A stretch of 15,134 nt of DNA from UBA9410 sp963933065 (GTDB lineage Bacteria > Actinomycetota > Acidimicrobiia > Acidimicrobiales > MedAcidi-G1): assembly GCA_963933065.1 (NCBI GenBank), contig CAWVUB010000053.1, positions 1-15,134 on the forward strand. The letters run 5' to 3'. The notes under the pieces were generated by a model. The model searched no databases, was not told where the DNA came from, and was given only the letters and a program-made list of their open reading frames with translations. A program made the translations under genes and the position numbers. Each line of letters opens with the position of its first letter. Positions within the stretch are counted from its first letter, which is position 1. Below are positions 7,476 to 14,897 of this stretch, one piece after another.

Positions 7476-8858
7476 ATGGTGACACTTTGGCATGGCCGTT
7501 TCGAGGGTGGTCCCGCTGAGGCCTTACAGGCTCTGAACGACAGTTTGCCCTTTGATCGGAGAATGTTCCGGGAGGATCTGGCAGGCTCACGAGCCCACCT
7601 ACGGATGCTTGCCCGGGTGGGATTGGTATCTGACGACGACGCAGGGGCGGTACTCAACGCCCTAGACGTCGCTGAGGGTGAATTTATTGATGGAACTTTC
7701 TCGTTCGCCGAAGGCGATGAGGACATCCACACGGCCATCGAACGTCGGGTGACTGAGTTGACTGGCGACGCTGGAGCCAGATTGCACACCGGACGGAGCC
7801 GCAATGACCAAGTGGCTACTGACTTGCGACTTTGGACTATCAGGGAGTTGACCGAGTTGGCGTCTCTAGTTTTGGATTTCCAAAACACACTGGCAACACG
7901 GGCCGATGAAGCCGACGACGCATACCTCCCCGGCTACACCCACCTTCAGCAGGCCCAGCCGGTGTTGCTGGCTCACCACTTGTTGGCCCACGGCTGGGCG
8001 CTGTCGCGAGACGTGGACCGACTGCTAGACGCGCGGAGCCGTACTGATGTCTCACCTCTTGGGGCTGGGGCGCTCGCAGGGTCTTCGCTTCCGCTGGATC
8101 CAGACGGAACCGCTTCCGATCTTGGATTCAGCAGTCGATTCGAGAACTCGCTAGATGCTGTTTCAGATCGAGATTTTGTAGCCGAGGCACTGTTCGCTCT
8201 AGCCCTGCTAGGTGTCCATCTGTCGCGAATCGGGGAGGAATTGATCCTGTGGTCAACAGAGGAATTCGGATTCATCAACCTAGATGACCGTTTCTCGACT
8301 GGTTCATCGATGCTGCCCCAGAAGAAAAATCCCGATATCGCTGAACTGGCCCGAGGTAAGGCTGGAAGGCTTATTGGCCACCTAACCGGGCTGCTGACTA
8401 CCCTCAAAGGCTTACCGTTGGCCTACAACAAAGATCTTCAAGAGGATAAGGAGCCTTTGTTTGACGCATGTGACACGGTCCGACTCACTTTGGTCGCTCT
8501 TGATGGTTTGGTCGATTCAATGGGGGTGAATGTTGATCGGATGGCAGAGGCCGCAGACGGCCCGTACGTTGCAGCGGTAGACCTGGCTGAGTATCTGGTG
8601 GTAGGCGGAATGCCGTTTCGGGAAGCTCACGCAGTGATAGGAGCACTTGTTCGGGAAGCGCTGGCTGGCGAGGACTCTTTGGCGAATCTGGTCACTGCTG
8701 ATGGACGGCTAGGACCGGAGGCCGCCGCATTACTATTACCAGGAGTGGCGGTGCATCGACGGACAACCCCAGGTGGAGCCGGACCAGAACCGGTAGCCAT
8801 TCAGAAGTCTCGTTTTTGGAATTCATTAGAAGCCCAAAGAGCCCGAGTCGGAAACTGA
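7476..8858 (+). CDS. argH: Argininosuccinate lyase
   Basis: ArgH splits argininosuccinate into arginine and fumarate, the last step of the pathway. It belongs to the fumarase/aspartase superfamily. Conserved regions are TGRSRNDQ (105-112), GYTHLQQAQP (153-162, with the catalytic-region His156), and the mobile signature loop GSSMLPQKKNPD (276-287) with the catalytic serine. At 460 residues it has normal length. I prefer ATG 7476, giving MVTLWHGRF, because GGGGAG (7461-7466) stands nine bases before it. The TTG at 7467 would give three more residues and a TTGA overlap with the argG stop, which would suit the operon's habit of overlaps. Confidence 0.95.
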   Translation: MVTLWHGRFEGGPAEALQALNDSLPFDRRMFREDLAGSRAHLRMLARVGLVSDDDAGAVLNALDVAEGEFIDGTFSFAEGDEDIHTAIERRVTELTGDAGARLHTGRSRNDQVATDLRLWTIRELTELASLVLDFQNTLATRADEADDAYLPGYTHLQQAQPVLLAHHLLAHGWALSRDVDRLLDARSRTDVSPLGAGALAGSSLPLDPDGTASDLGFSSRFENSLDAVSDRDFVAEALFALALLGVHLSRIGEELILWSTEEFGFINLDDRFSTGSSMLPQKKNPDIAELARGKAGRLIGHLTGLLTTLKGLPLAYNKDLQEDKEPLFDACDTVRLTLVALDGLVDSMGVNVDRMAEAADGPYVAAVDLAEYLVVGGMPFREAHAVIGALVREALAGEDSLANLVTADGRLGPEAAALLLPGVAVHRRTTPGGAGPEPVAIQKSRFWNSLEAQRARVGN

Positions 8859-8869
8859 CTGGAAGCACC

Positions 8870-9253
8870 ATGTCTTACGCGCAGGACATCCGGATCCGCT
8901 ACGGCGAGGTCGATGCCCAGGGGGTGGTGTTTAACGCCCACTACTTGGCTTATCTGGATGATGTGACTGATACGTGGCTGCGGAAGCTTGGTAGTGCATT
9001 CAAAGAGACCGGGTGGGAGGTCATGTTGCGGAGGGCTGATCTGACCTGGCACGGTTCGGCTGGGGTCCACGATGTCCTGAGAGTGGATGCCGAGGTAGTG
9101 CGCTGGGGGACAACGTCGTTTGATGTGGCCTTCGAGGCACGAGTCGATAACCGGCTGGTATTGACGGCCACTGTTTTCTACGTGGGAGTCTCTGCCGTCG
9201 ACCATGCCCCAACTCCACCCCCGTCGGCCGTTCGGGCCCATCTCACGCGGTGA
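8870..9253 (+). CDS. YbgC/FadM-like acyl-CoA thioesterase (hotdog fold)
   Basis: The 127-residue protein is a single 4-hydroxybenzoyl-CoA thioesterase-type hotdog domain. Near the N-terminus it has RIRYGEVDAQGVVFNAHYL, which matches the family pattern with the catalytic aspartate at residue 15 and the helix of the hotdog after it. Such enzymes hydrolyse short or medium acyl-CoA or acyl-ACP thioesters in the cytoplasm; the substrate here is unknown. ATG 8870 is chosen because the family motif begins just after it and GGAAG lies at 8861-8865. An in-frame ATG at 8816 would lie inside argH. The gene starts 11 bases after argH and its stop overlaps the next gene by GTGA, so it is probably cotranscribed. 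Confidence 0.85.
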   Translation: MSYAQDIRIRYGEVDAQGVVFNAHYLAYLDDVTDTWLRKLGSAFKETGWEVMLRRADLTWHGSAGVHDVLRVDAEVVRWGTTSFDVAFEARVDNRLVLTATVFYVGVSAVDHAPTPPPSAVRAHLTR

Positions 9254-9840
9254 TCCAGCAAATCGGATTGAGTGCATCAGATCTGGCTAACCGAGTGGTA
9301 CATGACCCGCGGCCTTATGTCGTGTCCGGACCCCCGGGCCCTGAGCAGAAACAGATTCTGGCTCTCATAGACACTTACAGGGGTGAGAACCCGGGGTTGC
9401 TTGAGCGAACGTGCCGTCCAGGGCATTTAACTGCTTCGGCCTTAGTCGTCGACCCCTCAAACTTTCAGATTTTACTGTTGTTCCATTCGAAGTTACAGCG
9501 CTGGCTTCAGCCGGGCGGACACGCTGATGGTGACGCTGACCTAGCCCGGGTTGCCCTGAGGGAAGCCACCGAGGAAACAGGTATCGCTGGATTGCGGGTA
9601 GTCGAACCGCCTGTCGACCTTGACGTTCACGTTGTCAATCCGCCAGCCGAGGACGTCCACGAGCACCACGATGTTCGGTATCTGGTGGTGGCGCCGCCAG
9701 AATCAGTACCTTTTGGAAATCACGAATCGGAGGAACTCCTTTGGGTCGGCAAGACTGACCTCCCTTCGATGGGAGCTGATGTTGGTCTAATCCGCCTTGC
9801 TGAGCGTGCTTTGACTCGCCTAGAAGAGTTGACTGGTTGA
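9250..9840 (+). CDS. Nudix hydrolase
   Basis: The 196-residue protein has a Nudix box at residues 90-112 (GHADGDADLARVALREATEE, then TGI), which binds the metal used to cleave nucleoside-diphosphate-linked substrates. The REATEET core with Arg104, Glu105, Glu108 and Glu109 is intact, but the first glutamate of the classical GX5EX7REUXEEXGU pattern is Ala96. The N-terminal 60 residues form a helical lead-in of the sort seen in longer bacterial Nudix proteins. Substrate cannot be predicted. The GTG start overlaps the thioesterase stop (GTGA), implying translational coupling. The gene faces the membrane-protein gene on the other strand across 27 bases. Confidence 0.88.
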   Translation: MIQQIGLSASDLANRVVHDPRPYVVSGPPGPEQKQILALIDTYRGENPGLLERTCRPGHLTASALVVDPSNFQILLLFHSKLQRWLQPGGHADGDADLARVALREATEETGIAGLRVVEPPVDLDVHVVNPPAEDVHEHHDVRYLVVAPPESVPFGNHESEELLWVGKTDLPSMGADVGLIRLAERALTRLEELTG

Positions 9841-9867
9841 ATGCCGGTCTGTTTTGGAGGCCTGGAC

Positions 9868-10413
9868 TTACATGTCACCAGGATCGAGGCAGGCCTCGAA
9901 GTCGTTCACTCGTGCAAAGCCGTTCATGCGCTCGAGGAAACTGCCTGAACCGCTCGGTAGAGCGGTAAGCAGCGGTTTTACGTCGCCGTCAGAGCGGAGA
10001 CGGTTGGCATGGGTGAGGCGGTCTGCCAAGTAGATCTCCCAGTCTGCTATCCAAAATGCGACCAGTGATCGATCGTGGTCAGTTCCGCCGGGGATCATGG
10101 CCAGATCGTTTACGAGGTCGCGGATTATCACTGTGGCCTCGTCCAGATCTGTGGCCCTCTCAGCAGGAGACTCGGCCTGTCGAGCAGTAGGGAGCAGTGC
10201 TATGTCGGCTCGGGCGGCTAGGCAACGAACTTGAGCGGCTTCTGGCCACGATCGATCTTCCATGCGGTCTGGATTACCCGCGGGGGCAAGAAAGAAGGCG
10301 TAGATCCACAGCACACCCATGGCCACTACGAGAAGAGTCAGAAAAACTCGGAGAGCCATGGCGCCGTAGCTCAACTTTTCGGCCTTCCGATCCGACTTCG
10401 CTTGCTCGGTCAT
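9868..10413 (-). CDS. Single-pass membrane protein of unknown function, coupled to the PBP gene
   Basis: I do not recognise a family. The 181-residue product has a charged cytoplasmic N-terminus, one strong hydrophobic segment at about 19-43 (LRVFLTLLVVAMGVLWIYAF and onward), and an acidic, helix-rich domain of about 135 residues that should lie outside the membrane. That domain has two cysteines (Cys64, Cys175) that could form a disulphide. The start is ATG 10413, which overlaps the PBP stop by ATGA on the minus strand; a longer frame begins at 10500 but lies in the PBP gene. The overlap suggests that it is made together with the PBP and perhaps works with it at the cell wall; that function is inference. 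Confidence 0.75.
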   Translation of the reverse strand: MTEQAKSDRKAEKLSYGAMALRVFLTLLVVAMGVLWIYAFFLAPAGNPDRMEDRSWPEAAQVRCLAARADIALLPTARQAESPAERATDLDEATVIIRDLVNDLAMIPGGTDHDRSLVAFWIADWEIYLADRLTHANRLRSDGDVKPLLTALPSGSGSFLERMNGFARVNDFEACLDPGDM

Positions 10414-13091
10414 GGTGTCACCCGAAGAGTGAGTACTGCACCAGGATTTACTATTTCGCCGGGTTTGGGACCCTGGGACCAAATCAGACCAGACTCCCAC
10501 TCGGGTTGGTCTGGGTCGGCCACTAGAACGACAGCGAAGCCGAGACCCAACGCTTCGAGTACTGGTCGGGCTTCGAGTAGCAGCTTGTATGTCACGTCCG
10601 GGACGTCTACACCCCCGATCACCGGTGGTTCAACGGCCACCTCGACGAGCATTGTCCCACCCTCTTTGATAGTTGACCCAATTGCTGGTTCTTGGCTGAT
10701 GATTGTCCCCGCTTCAGTGCCTGAGACCTCAACTTGGCGAACTTCGGCAATCCACACACCGTGGTTGGCTTCGGCCAGAATTGAACGGGCGTTGTTCAGG
10801 GTCAGTCCTGTCACTTCGGGTGTTGCTACGTGGCCTAAGGGGATGGTGGTCGTCGGAATGACGTCGTCTACTGGTTCTTCGGGCACCAACGGACTAGGGG
10901 CAATGAAAGTGGTATTCGCTGGGGGAAGTCCGGGAAATGCCTCCGGAGACAGGCCTAAGTGAGCGGCTTCCATGACGTCTTTCCAGATCATGGCTGGGTA
11001 GGTGCCTCCGTAGACCTTGCGATCGGTAGTCGGCGGAATCATGGGGATCTGGGCCTCAGGAAAACCCACCCAAACTGTTGCGGTGTGCTGGGGTGTGTAC
11101 CCGGCGAAGACGGCATCTGCGTAGTTCTGAGTGGTGCCAGTCTTACCGGCGGCAGGGCGTTCTTCCAGTTGGGCCCGCCAGCCGGTTCCCTGGTCGATTG
11201 TGCCCTCGAGTATCCACGTCAACTGGTCGGCCAGACGGGCATCGATAACCCGGTCCTGAGTGCGGTTCCAAGACCAGAGTGTGGTGCCATCTGATCTTGT
11301 CACTCGGGTGACGTAACTGGGGGTGATGGAGACCCCTCTATTAGCGATGGTGTGGTAGGCGGTGGCCATGTCAAGCATGGTCGTGTTGGAGGTGCCGAGC
11401 ACGTTGGAGTTCACATTTTGGATAGGGGACCGGATGCCAAGACGACGGGCCATGTTTACCGTCCGTTGGGAGCCCATTTCCATACTTAGTTGGGCGAATA
11501 CCGTGTTAAGGGAACTCCGGGTGGCTCGGATAAGGGTTACCTCCTCGGCGTCAGGTGGGGGAACGAGCGGTTGGTCATCTGGCGGATTCCAGGACCATGT
11601 AGGGATTGCTTCGAGTAGGTCAACTCGGTCAGCGAAAAGTCGCTCGCGATCAAAGTCCCAGCGACGGTTAGCCACCCATTGAGTGAGGTCAACTGCTTGG
11701 TACGTAACCTCGGTCTCCTCGTTGCGCTCTTTTTCAACCCGGATTGTCTCTGAGTGATCGACCGGCACATCGGTATGGTCTTCACGCATCCAAAACTGAA
11801 GGAGAGCTTGGAGGCCGTGTTCGAAGCGGGCTTCGGTGGCATCGTGCCCGCTGACACCGCCAGTAACCCGCCAGACTTTATTTTTTTCATCGGCACCGGG
11901 GATTTCAAACTCCAGAACGTTGGGCGCTGGGTAGGTAGCCGTGGCCTGCCACCCGGCCTCCAACGCCGCTGCTAGAGCGATGGGTTTCATCGAAGAACCG
12001 ACCTGACGGCCAGATCCGACGGCCAGATTCACCTTGGCATCGGTGTCGCTGGCGAAGAAATCACGGCCACCGACCATGGCCAGTACTTGTCCGGTTCCGG
12101 TCTCTAGGACCACCACTGCGGCATCAGGATGTCCCTGACCAGCAGGTATGTGCGACTCGACAGCGTCTTCGGCCGCCCGCTGGAGGTCAAGGTCGACCGT
12201 GGTCTCGATACGGAGGCCTCCCTCGAACAATAGACGCTCGCGGACACCACGGCTTGGCCCAAAAGCGGGGTTGTCGAGGAACCATCTCCGAACCTCCTCA
12301 ACAAAATGTCCTGCGGGGTAGCGGGTCTCGAGACGCGCGGAGTACTCCTCAAGACGAGGTGGGCTAGCCAACGCTGCGCCATGTTGCTCACTGTTTATGA
12401 AATCGTTGTCCAGCATTCGATCAAGAACCAGATGACTGCGTCGCAGACTCTTGGAATAGTTGAGGTATGGGTTGTAACGCCCTGGGAGTTGGATAATTCC
12501 GGCGATCATTGCCGCTTCAGCCAAGTTCACCTGATCGATGTCCTTATTGAAGTAGCTCTGAGCCGCAGCCTTAACGCCGTAGGCCCCATGCCCGAGGTAC
12601 ACAGTGTTTAGGTACTGCAGGAGAATGAAGTTCTTGCTGTACTCGTCTTCCAGTCGAGTTGCGTACCAGACCTCTTCAAGTTTCCTGCTGGCTGTCTTCT
12701 CGGCGTTGCGGATGATGGCCAACTTCACATATTGCTGGGTGATAGTCGACCCACCTTGGCTGATGCCACCAGCTTCCAGGTTGGTTCGAGCAGCGCGGAT
12801 GATGGCCTTGAGATCAATGCCGTCGTGAACATAAAATCGTTCGTCCTCGATTGCGATGACGGCATCTCGGACCATTTTGGGAATCTCAAACAGAGTACGA
12901 GCGCTAGTTCGATTCTCTGGCGCCACGAGGGTAGTGATGTGGCGACCATCGCGAGCCACCACTATTGAAGATTCAGCCTGTTCCGGGATGGAGATCTCAA
13001 ACTCTCGGGTTTCGTAGCGGTAGCACGAAGTGGCGGTCGTGGTTAGTGCCAGAGCGACGCCAAGTAGGCGGAGTCCGGTGGGCGACGACAT
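10410..13091 (-). CDS. Class A penicillin-binding protein with two PASTA domains
   Basis: This bifunctional peptidoglycan synthase of 893 residues polymerises lipid II and cross-links stem peptides outside the membrane. The glycosyltransferase GT51 domain (about 55-235) has EDERFYVHDG with catalytic Glu82, GGSTITQQYVK (113-123) and SRKLEE. The transpeptidase domain has SSMK (nucleophile Ser366, Lys369), SLN (527-529) and KTG (650-652). Two PASTA repeats fill about 756-893, after a proline/threonine linker. The N-terminus is a short hydrophobic stretch (6-20) ending ATSC (Cys23), which looks more like a lipoprotein signal than the usual membrane anchor. SxxK and SxN are 161 residues apart, against about 60 normally, so about 105 residues are inserted. 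Start ATG 13091 has only weak Shine-Dalgarno support. Its stop overlaps the next gene. Confidence 0.95.
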   Translation of the reverse strand: MSSPTGLRLLGVALALTTTATSCYRYETREFEISIPEQAESSIVVARDGRHITTLVAPENRTSARTLFEIPKMVRDAVIAIEDERFYVHDGIDLKAIIRAARTNLEAGGISQGGSTITQQYVKLAIIRNAEKTASRKLEEVWYATRLEDEYSKNFILLQYLNTVYLGHGAYGVKAAAQSYFNKDIDQVNLAEAAMIAGIIQLPGRYNPYLNYSKSLRRSHLVLDRMLDNDFINSEQHGAALASPPRLEEYSARLETRYPAGHFVEEVRRWFLDNPAFGPSRGVRERLLFEGGLRIETTVDLDLQRAAEDAVESHIPAGQGHPDAAVVVLETGTGQVLAMVGGRDFFASDTDAKVNLAVGSGRQVGSSMKPIALAAALEAGWQATATYPAPNVLEFEIPGADEKNKVWRVTGGVSGHDATEARFEHGLQALLQFWMREDHTDVPVDHSETIRVEKERNEETEVTYQAVDLTQWVANRRWDFDRERLFADRVDLLEAIPTWSWNPPDDQPLVPPPDAEEVTLIRATRSSLNTVFAQLSMEMGSQRTVNMARRLGIRSPIQNVNSNVLGTSNTTMLDMATAYHTIANRGVSITPSYVTRVTRSDGTTLWSWNRTQDRVIDARLADQLTWILEGTIDQGTGWRAQLEERPAAGKTGTTQNYADAVFAGYTPQHTATVWVGFPEAQIPMIPPTTDRKVYGGTYPAMIWKDVMEAAHLGLSPEAFPGLPPANTTFIAPSPLVPEEPVDDVIPTTTIPLGHVATPEVTGLTLNNARSILAEANHGVWIAEVRQVEVSGTEAGTIISQEPAIGSTIKEGGTMLVEVAVEPPVIGGVDVPDVTYKLLLEARPVLEALGLGFAVVLVADPDQPEWESGLIWSQGPKPGEIVNPGAVLTLRVTP

Positions 13092-13233
13092 AGGTCCAGT
13101 CTGGCCCGGCGGGCGGTCGGTGGGGCGGCAGGTCGCCAGAGGTCACATCAGTCAGGCCGACTGGAGAGTGCCCAGATCAAGTAGAACCAAATAGACCTGC
13201 AGTTGGTGGGCTTGAGGCTCCATACTGGTGGCT
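13092..13233. promoter_or_regulatory. Divergent promoter region between PBP gene and tyrS
   Basis: This 142-bp interval must hold promoters for both directions. The part next to the PBP gene is very GC-rich. An inverted repeat CAGTC-AGGCC-GACTG lies at 13149-13163 and could be an operator or chance. On the tyrS side a -10-like CATACT is visible. I see no T-box, riboswitch or convincing -35 sequence, and no clear promoter for the PBP gene. Confidence 0.5.
13221..13226 (+). promoter_or_regulatory. Probable tyrS -10 element, leaderless transcript
   Basis: CATACT lies seven bases before ATG 13234, so transcription would start at or one base before the start codon. The layout repeats that of argC (CATAAT six bases before ATG). 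No Shine-Dalgarno sequence lies at a useful distance, and no -35 hexamer is evident. Confidence 0.45.
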
Positions 13234-14520
13234 ATGAGTTCCGCGATCCTTGATGACCTGACGGCACGTGGTCTAGTGCAGGACAGTACCGACCTTGATG
13301 ATCTGCGCCGTCGTATGGATGAGGGTCCGGTCGGGATCTACTGCGGGTTCGATCCGACCGCAGACAGTCTCCACATTGGCCATCTGGTGCCGCTGTTGCT
13401 GCTGAGACGGTTTCAAGATGCGGGTCACCGGGCTATCGCTTTAGCAGGCGGGGCTACCGGCATGGTGGGTGATCCCAGCGGCCGGTCTGCAGAACGCAAC
13501 CTTCTCGAGGGCTCCACTTTGAGTCGAAATGTTGATGCAGTTGCTTCTCAACTGCGTTCGTTCCTTCGTTTTGAGGGTGATCTGCGGCCCGGAGATCAGC
13601 CAGCCCAATTAGTTGACAATCGGGAGTGGACTGAGGGAATGAGTGTGCTGGAGTTTCTTCGGGACGTGGGTAAGCACGTCACCGTAGGGACGATGCTGGG
13701 TAAAGAATCGGTGAGGGCCCGTCTGGCTGGTGATCAAGGTATTTCATTTACTGAGTTCAGTTACATGCTCCTCCAGGCCAATGACTTTTACGAACTGCAT
13801 TCTCGTCACGGTTGCGAGATGCAGGTTGGAGGGTCGGACCAGTGGGGCAATATCACTGCGGGGATTGACCTGATCCGACGCCGCGCCGAAGTTCCTGCCT
13901 ACGGACTAACTGTCCCACTAGTGACTCGCGCCGATGGGGCCAAGTTCGGGAAGACAGCCGATGGGGCTGTATGGCTAGACCCTGTCCGGACTCTGCCTTA
14001 CGAATTGCATCAATATTTTGTGAACGTGGACGACCGGGACGTGGAGCGCTTACTGTTGCAACTTACTCTGGTGCCGGTTGACGAAGTAGCGGCTGTGATG
14101 GCGAACCACGACACAACACCGGAAAAGCGGTTGGCGCAACACCGTTTGGCTGATGAGGTGTGCACGTTGGTCCACGGTCCCGACGCCACAGAGCAGGCCC
14201 TCCTAGCAGCGCAGGGCTTATTTGGATCTGAGTTACTCACGGGTGCAATGCTGCAGGCACTTCGGGGTGTTGTCCCGGAGACGACACTGGATAACGATCT
14301 GCCTGCTGGAGAGGAGTCACTGGTGGACGTGCTTGTGGCGACCGGGCTTTGCTCCTCGAAGAGCGATGCACGACGTACCGTATCTGGTGGTGGCGTTCGG
14401 GTGAATGGGAAACGGCTAGACCCGGCAACGACCGCTCTTCCGGACGACGCGATAGTCGATGGGCAGTTCATCCTTCTCCAGAAAGGCAAGCGTCAACGTC
14501 ATCTGCTTGTTATCGCCTAG
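13234..14520 (+). CDS. tyrS: Tyrosyl-tRNA synthetase
   Basis: TyrS attaches tyrosine to tRNA-Tyr using ATP. The 428-residue protein is a class I synthetase of the bacterial TyrS type. Motifs are YCGFDPTADSLHIGHL with the HIGH sequence at 47-50, QVGGSDQWGNI (197-207) for tyrosine and ATP binding, and KFGKT (237-241), the KMSKS equivalent. The C-terminal S4-like RNA-binding domain follows from about residue 355 (LVATGLCSSKSDARRTV and onward). I choose ATG 13234 because a -10-like CATACT is placed for a leaderless start there; GTG 13228 would add two residues and fall too close to that element. An rRNA operon follows downstream. Confidence 0.96.
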   Translation: MSSAILDDLTARGLVQDSTDLDDLRRRMDEGPVGIYCGFDPTADSLHIGHLVPLLLLRRFQDAGHRAIALAGGATGMVGDPSGRSAERNLLEGSTLSRNVDAVASQLRSFLRFEGDLRPGDQPAQLVDNREWTEGMSVLEFLRDVGKHVTVGTMLGKESVRARLAGDQGISFTEFSYMLLQANDFYELHSRHGCEMQVGGSDQWGNITAGIDLIRRRAEVPAYGLTVPLVTRADGAKFGKTADGAVWLDPVRTLPYELHQYFVNVDDRDVERLLLQLTLVPVDEVAAVMANHDTTPEKRLAQHRLADEVCTLVHGPDATEQALLAAQGLFGSELLTGAMLQALRGVVPETTLDNDLPAGEESLVDVLVATGLCSSKSDARRTVSGGGVRVNGKRLDPATTALPDDAIVDGQFILLQKGKRQRHLLVIA

Positions 14521-14648
14521 TACATCTAGTGTCTTGACGGCTTTCGTTAGTTCCATCGCCCCTGCTTTTGATTTGGAGCGAAACTGCGAAAAACGTCGAT
14601 CGCGAGTTGGGGCCCACAGATAGCGTAGATAGTGTTCTTCTGCTCGCA

Positions 14649-14687
14649 GGTATCTGGTTCGCGCTATCACAGTGCGGAACTGATACC
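14649..14687 (+). repeat. Long imperfect hairpin
   Basis: The outer arms GGTATC/GATACC (six pairs), middle arms GTTC/GAAC and inner arms CGC/GCG form a 39-base stem with single-base bulges and a nine-base loop. No T-run follows. Its role is unknown; it could be part of tyrS transcript ending or of an unannotated structured RNA. Confidence 0.45.
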
Positions 14688-14691
14688 GAGT

Positions 14692-14705
14692 GGCGAGCGC
14701 TCGCC
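14692..14705. repeat. Perfect 14-bp palindrome
   Basis: GGCGAGCGCTCGCC is a perfect palindrome with no spacer, four bases after the long imperfect hairpin at 14649-14687. With no loop it is better suited to a protein-binding site than to an RNA hairpin. A 14-bp perfect palindrome is not expected often in a gap of this size, but chance is possible. Confidence 0.45.
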
Positions 14706-14797
14706 TAGCGGCAGGTCCAATCGGATCGAATCGCTGCGACGAGTTAAGGGCACCACCGCCTCTCTCGAGTTTACGCTCGCGTGTTGGGCGTGTGCCG

Positions 14798-14815
14798 GGA
14801 GACCTTATGGTCTCC
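14798..14815 (+). repeat. Perfect 7-bp hairpin
   Basis: GGAGACC-TTAT-GGTCTCC forms a perfect seven-pair stem with a four-base loop. It is followed by AAGTGC rather than a T-run, so it is not a standard intrinsic terminator on the plus strand. Terminators lacking a T-run have been proposed in actinobacteria. Confidence 0.45.
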
Positions 14816-14861
14816 AAGTGCTCCTTGAAAACGGGATAGAGGACGAAAAAGCCAGTGCGGG

Positions 14862-14897
14862 CTGTCCACTAGACGATCGCGAGTCGTCGCTGGACAG
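14862..14897 (+). repeat. Strong two-part hairpin just upstream of the probable rRNA promoter
   Basis: CTGTCCA (14862-14868) pairs perfectly with TGGACAG (14891-14897), and inside it GACGA (14872-14876) pairs with TCGTC (14884-14888) around a seven-base loop. An AT-rich tract (CAATTTTAAT) begins nine bases later. It could act as a terminator for tyrS reading or as a protein-binding site near the rRNA promoter. Its right arm includes the -35-like TGGACA. Confidence 0.5.

Noticed and set aside
8816..8869. Longer thioesterase starting at ATG 8816
   Set aside because: The added 18 residues lie inside argH in another frame and do not fit the hotdog family N-terminus.
13092..13233. T-box riboswitch before tyrS
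   Set aside because: The interval is only 142 bp, lacks the T-box sequence and a terminator/antiterminator pair, and the promoter element sits right at the start codon.
14416..14817. A 133-codon minus-strand open frame overlapping the 3' end of tyrS
   Set aside because: It overlaps about 105 bases of a certain gene on the other strand, shows no recognisable motif, has no Shine-Dalgarno sequence or promoter that I can see, and its first half is arginine-rich in the way chance frames in GC-rich DNA are.
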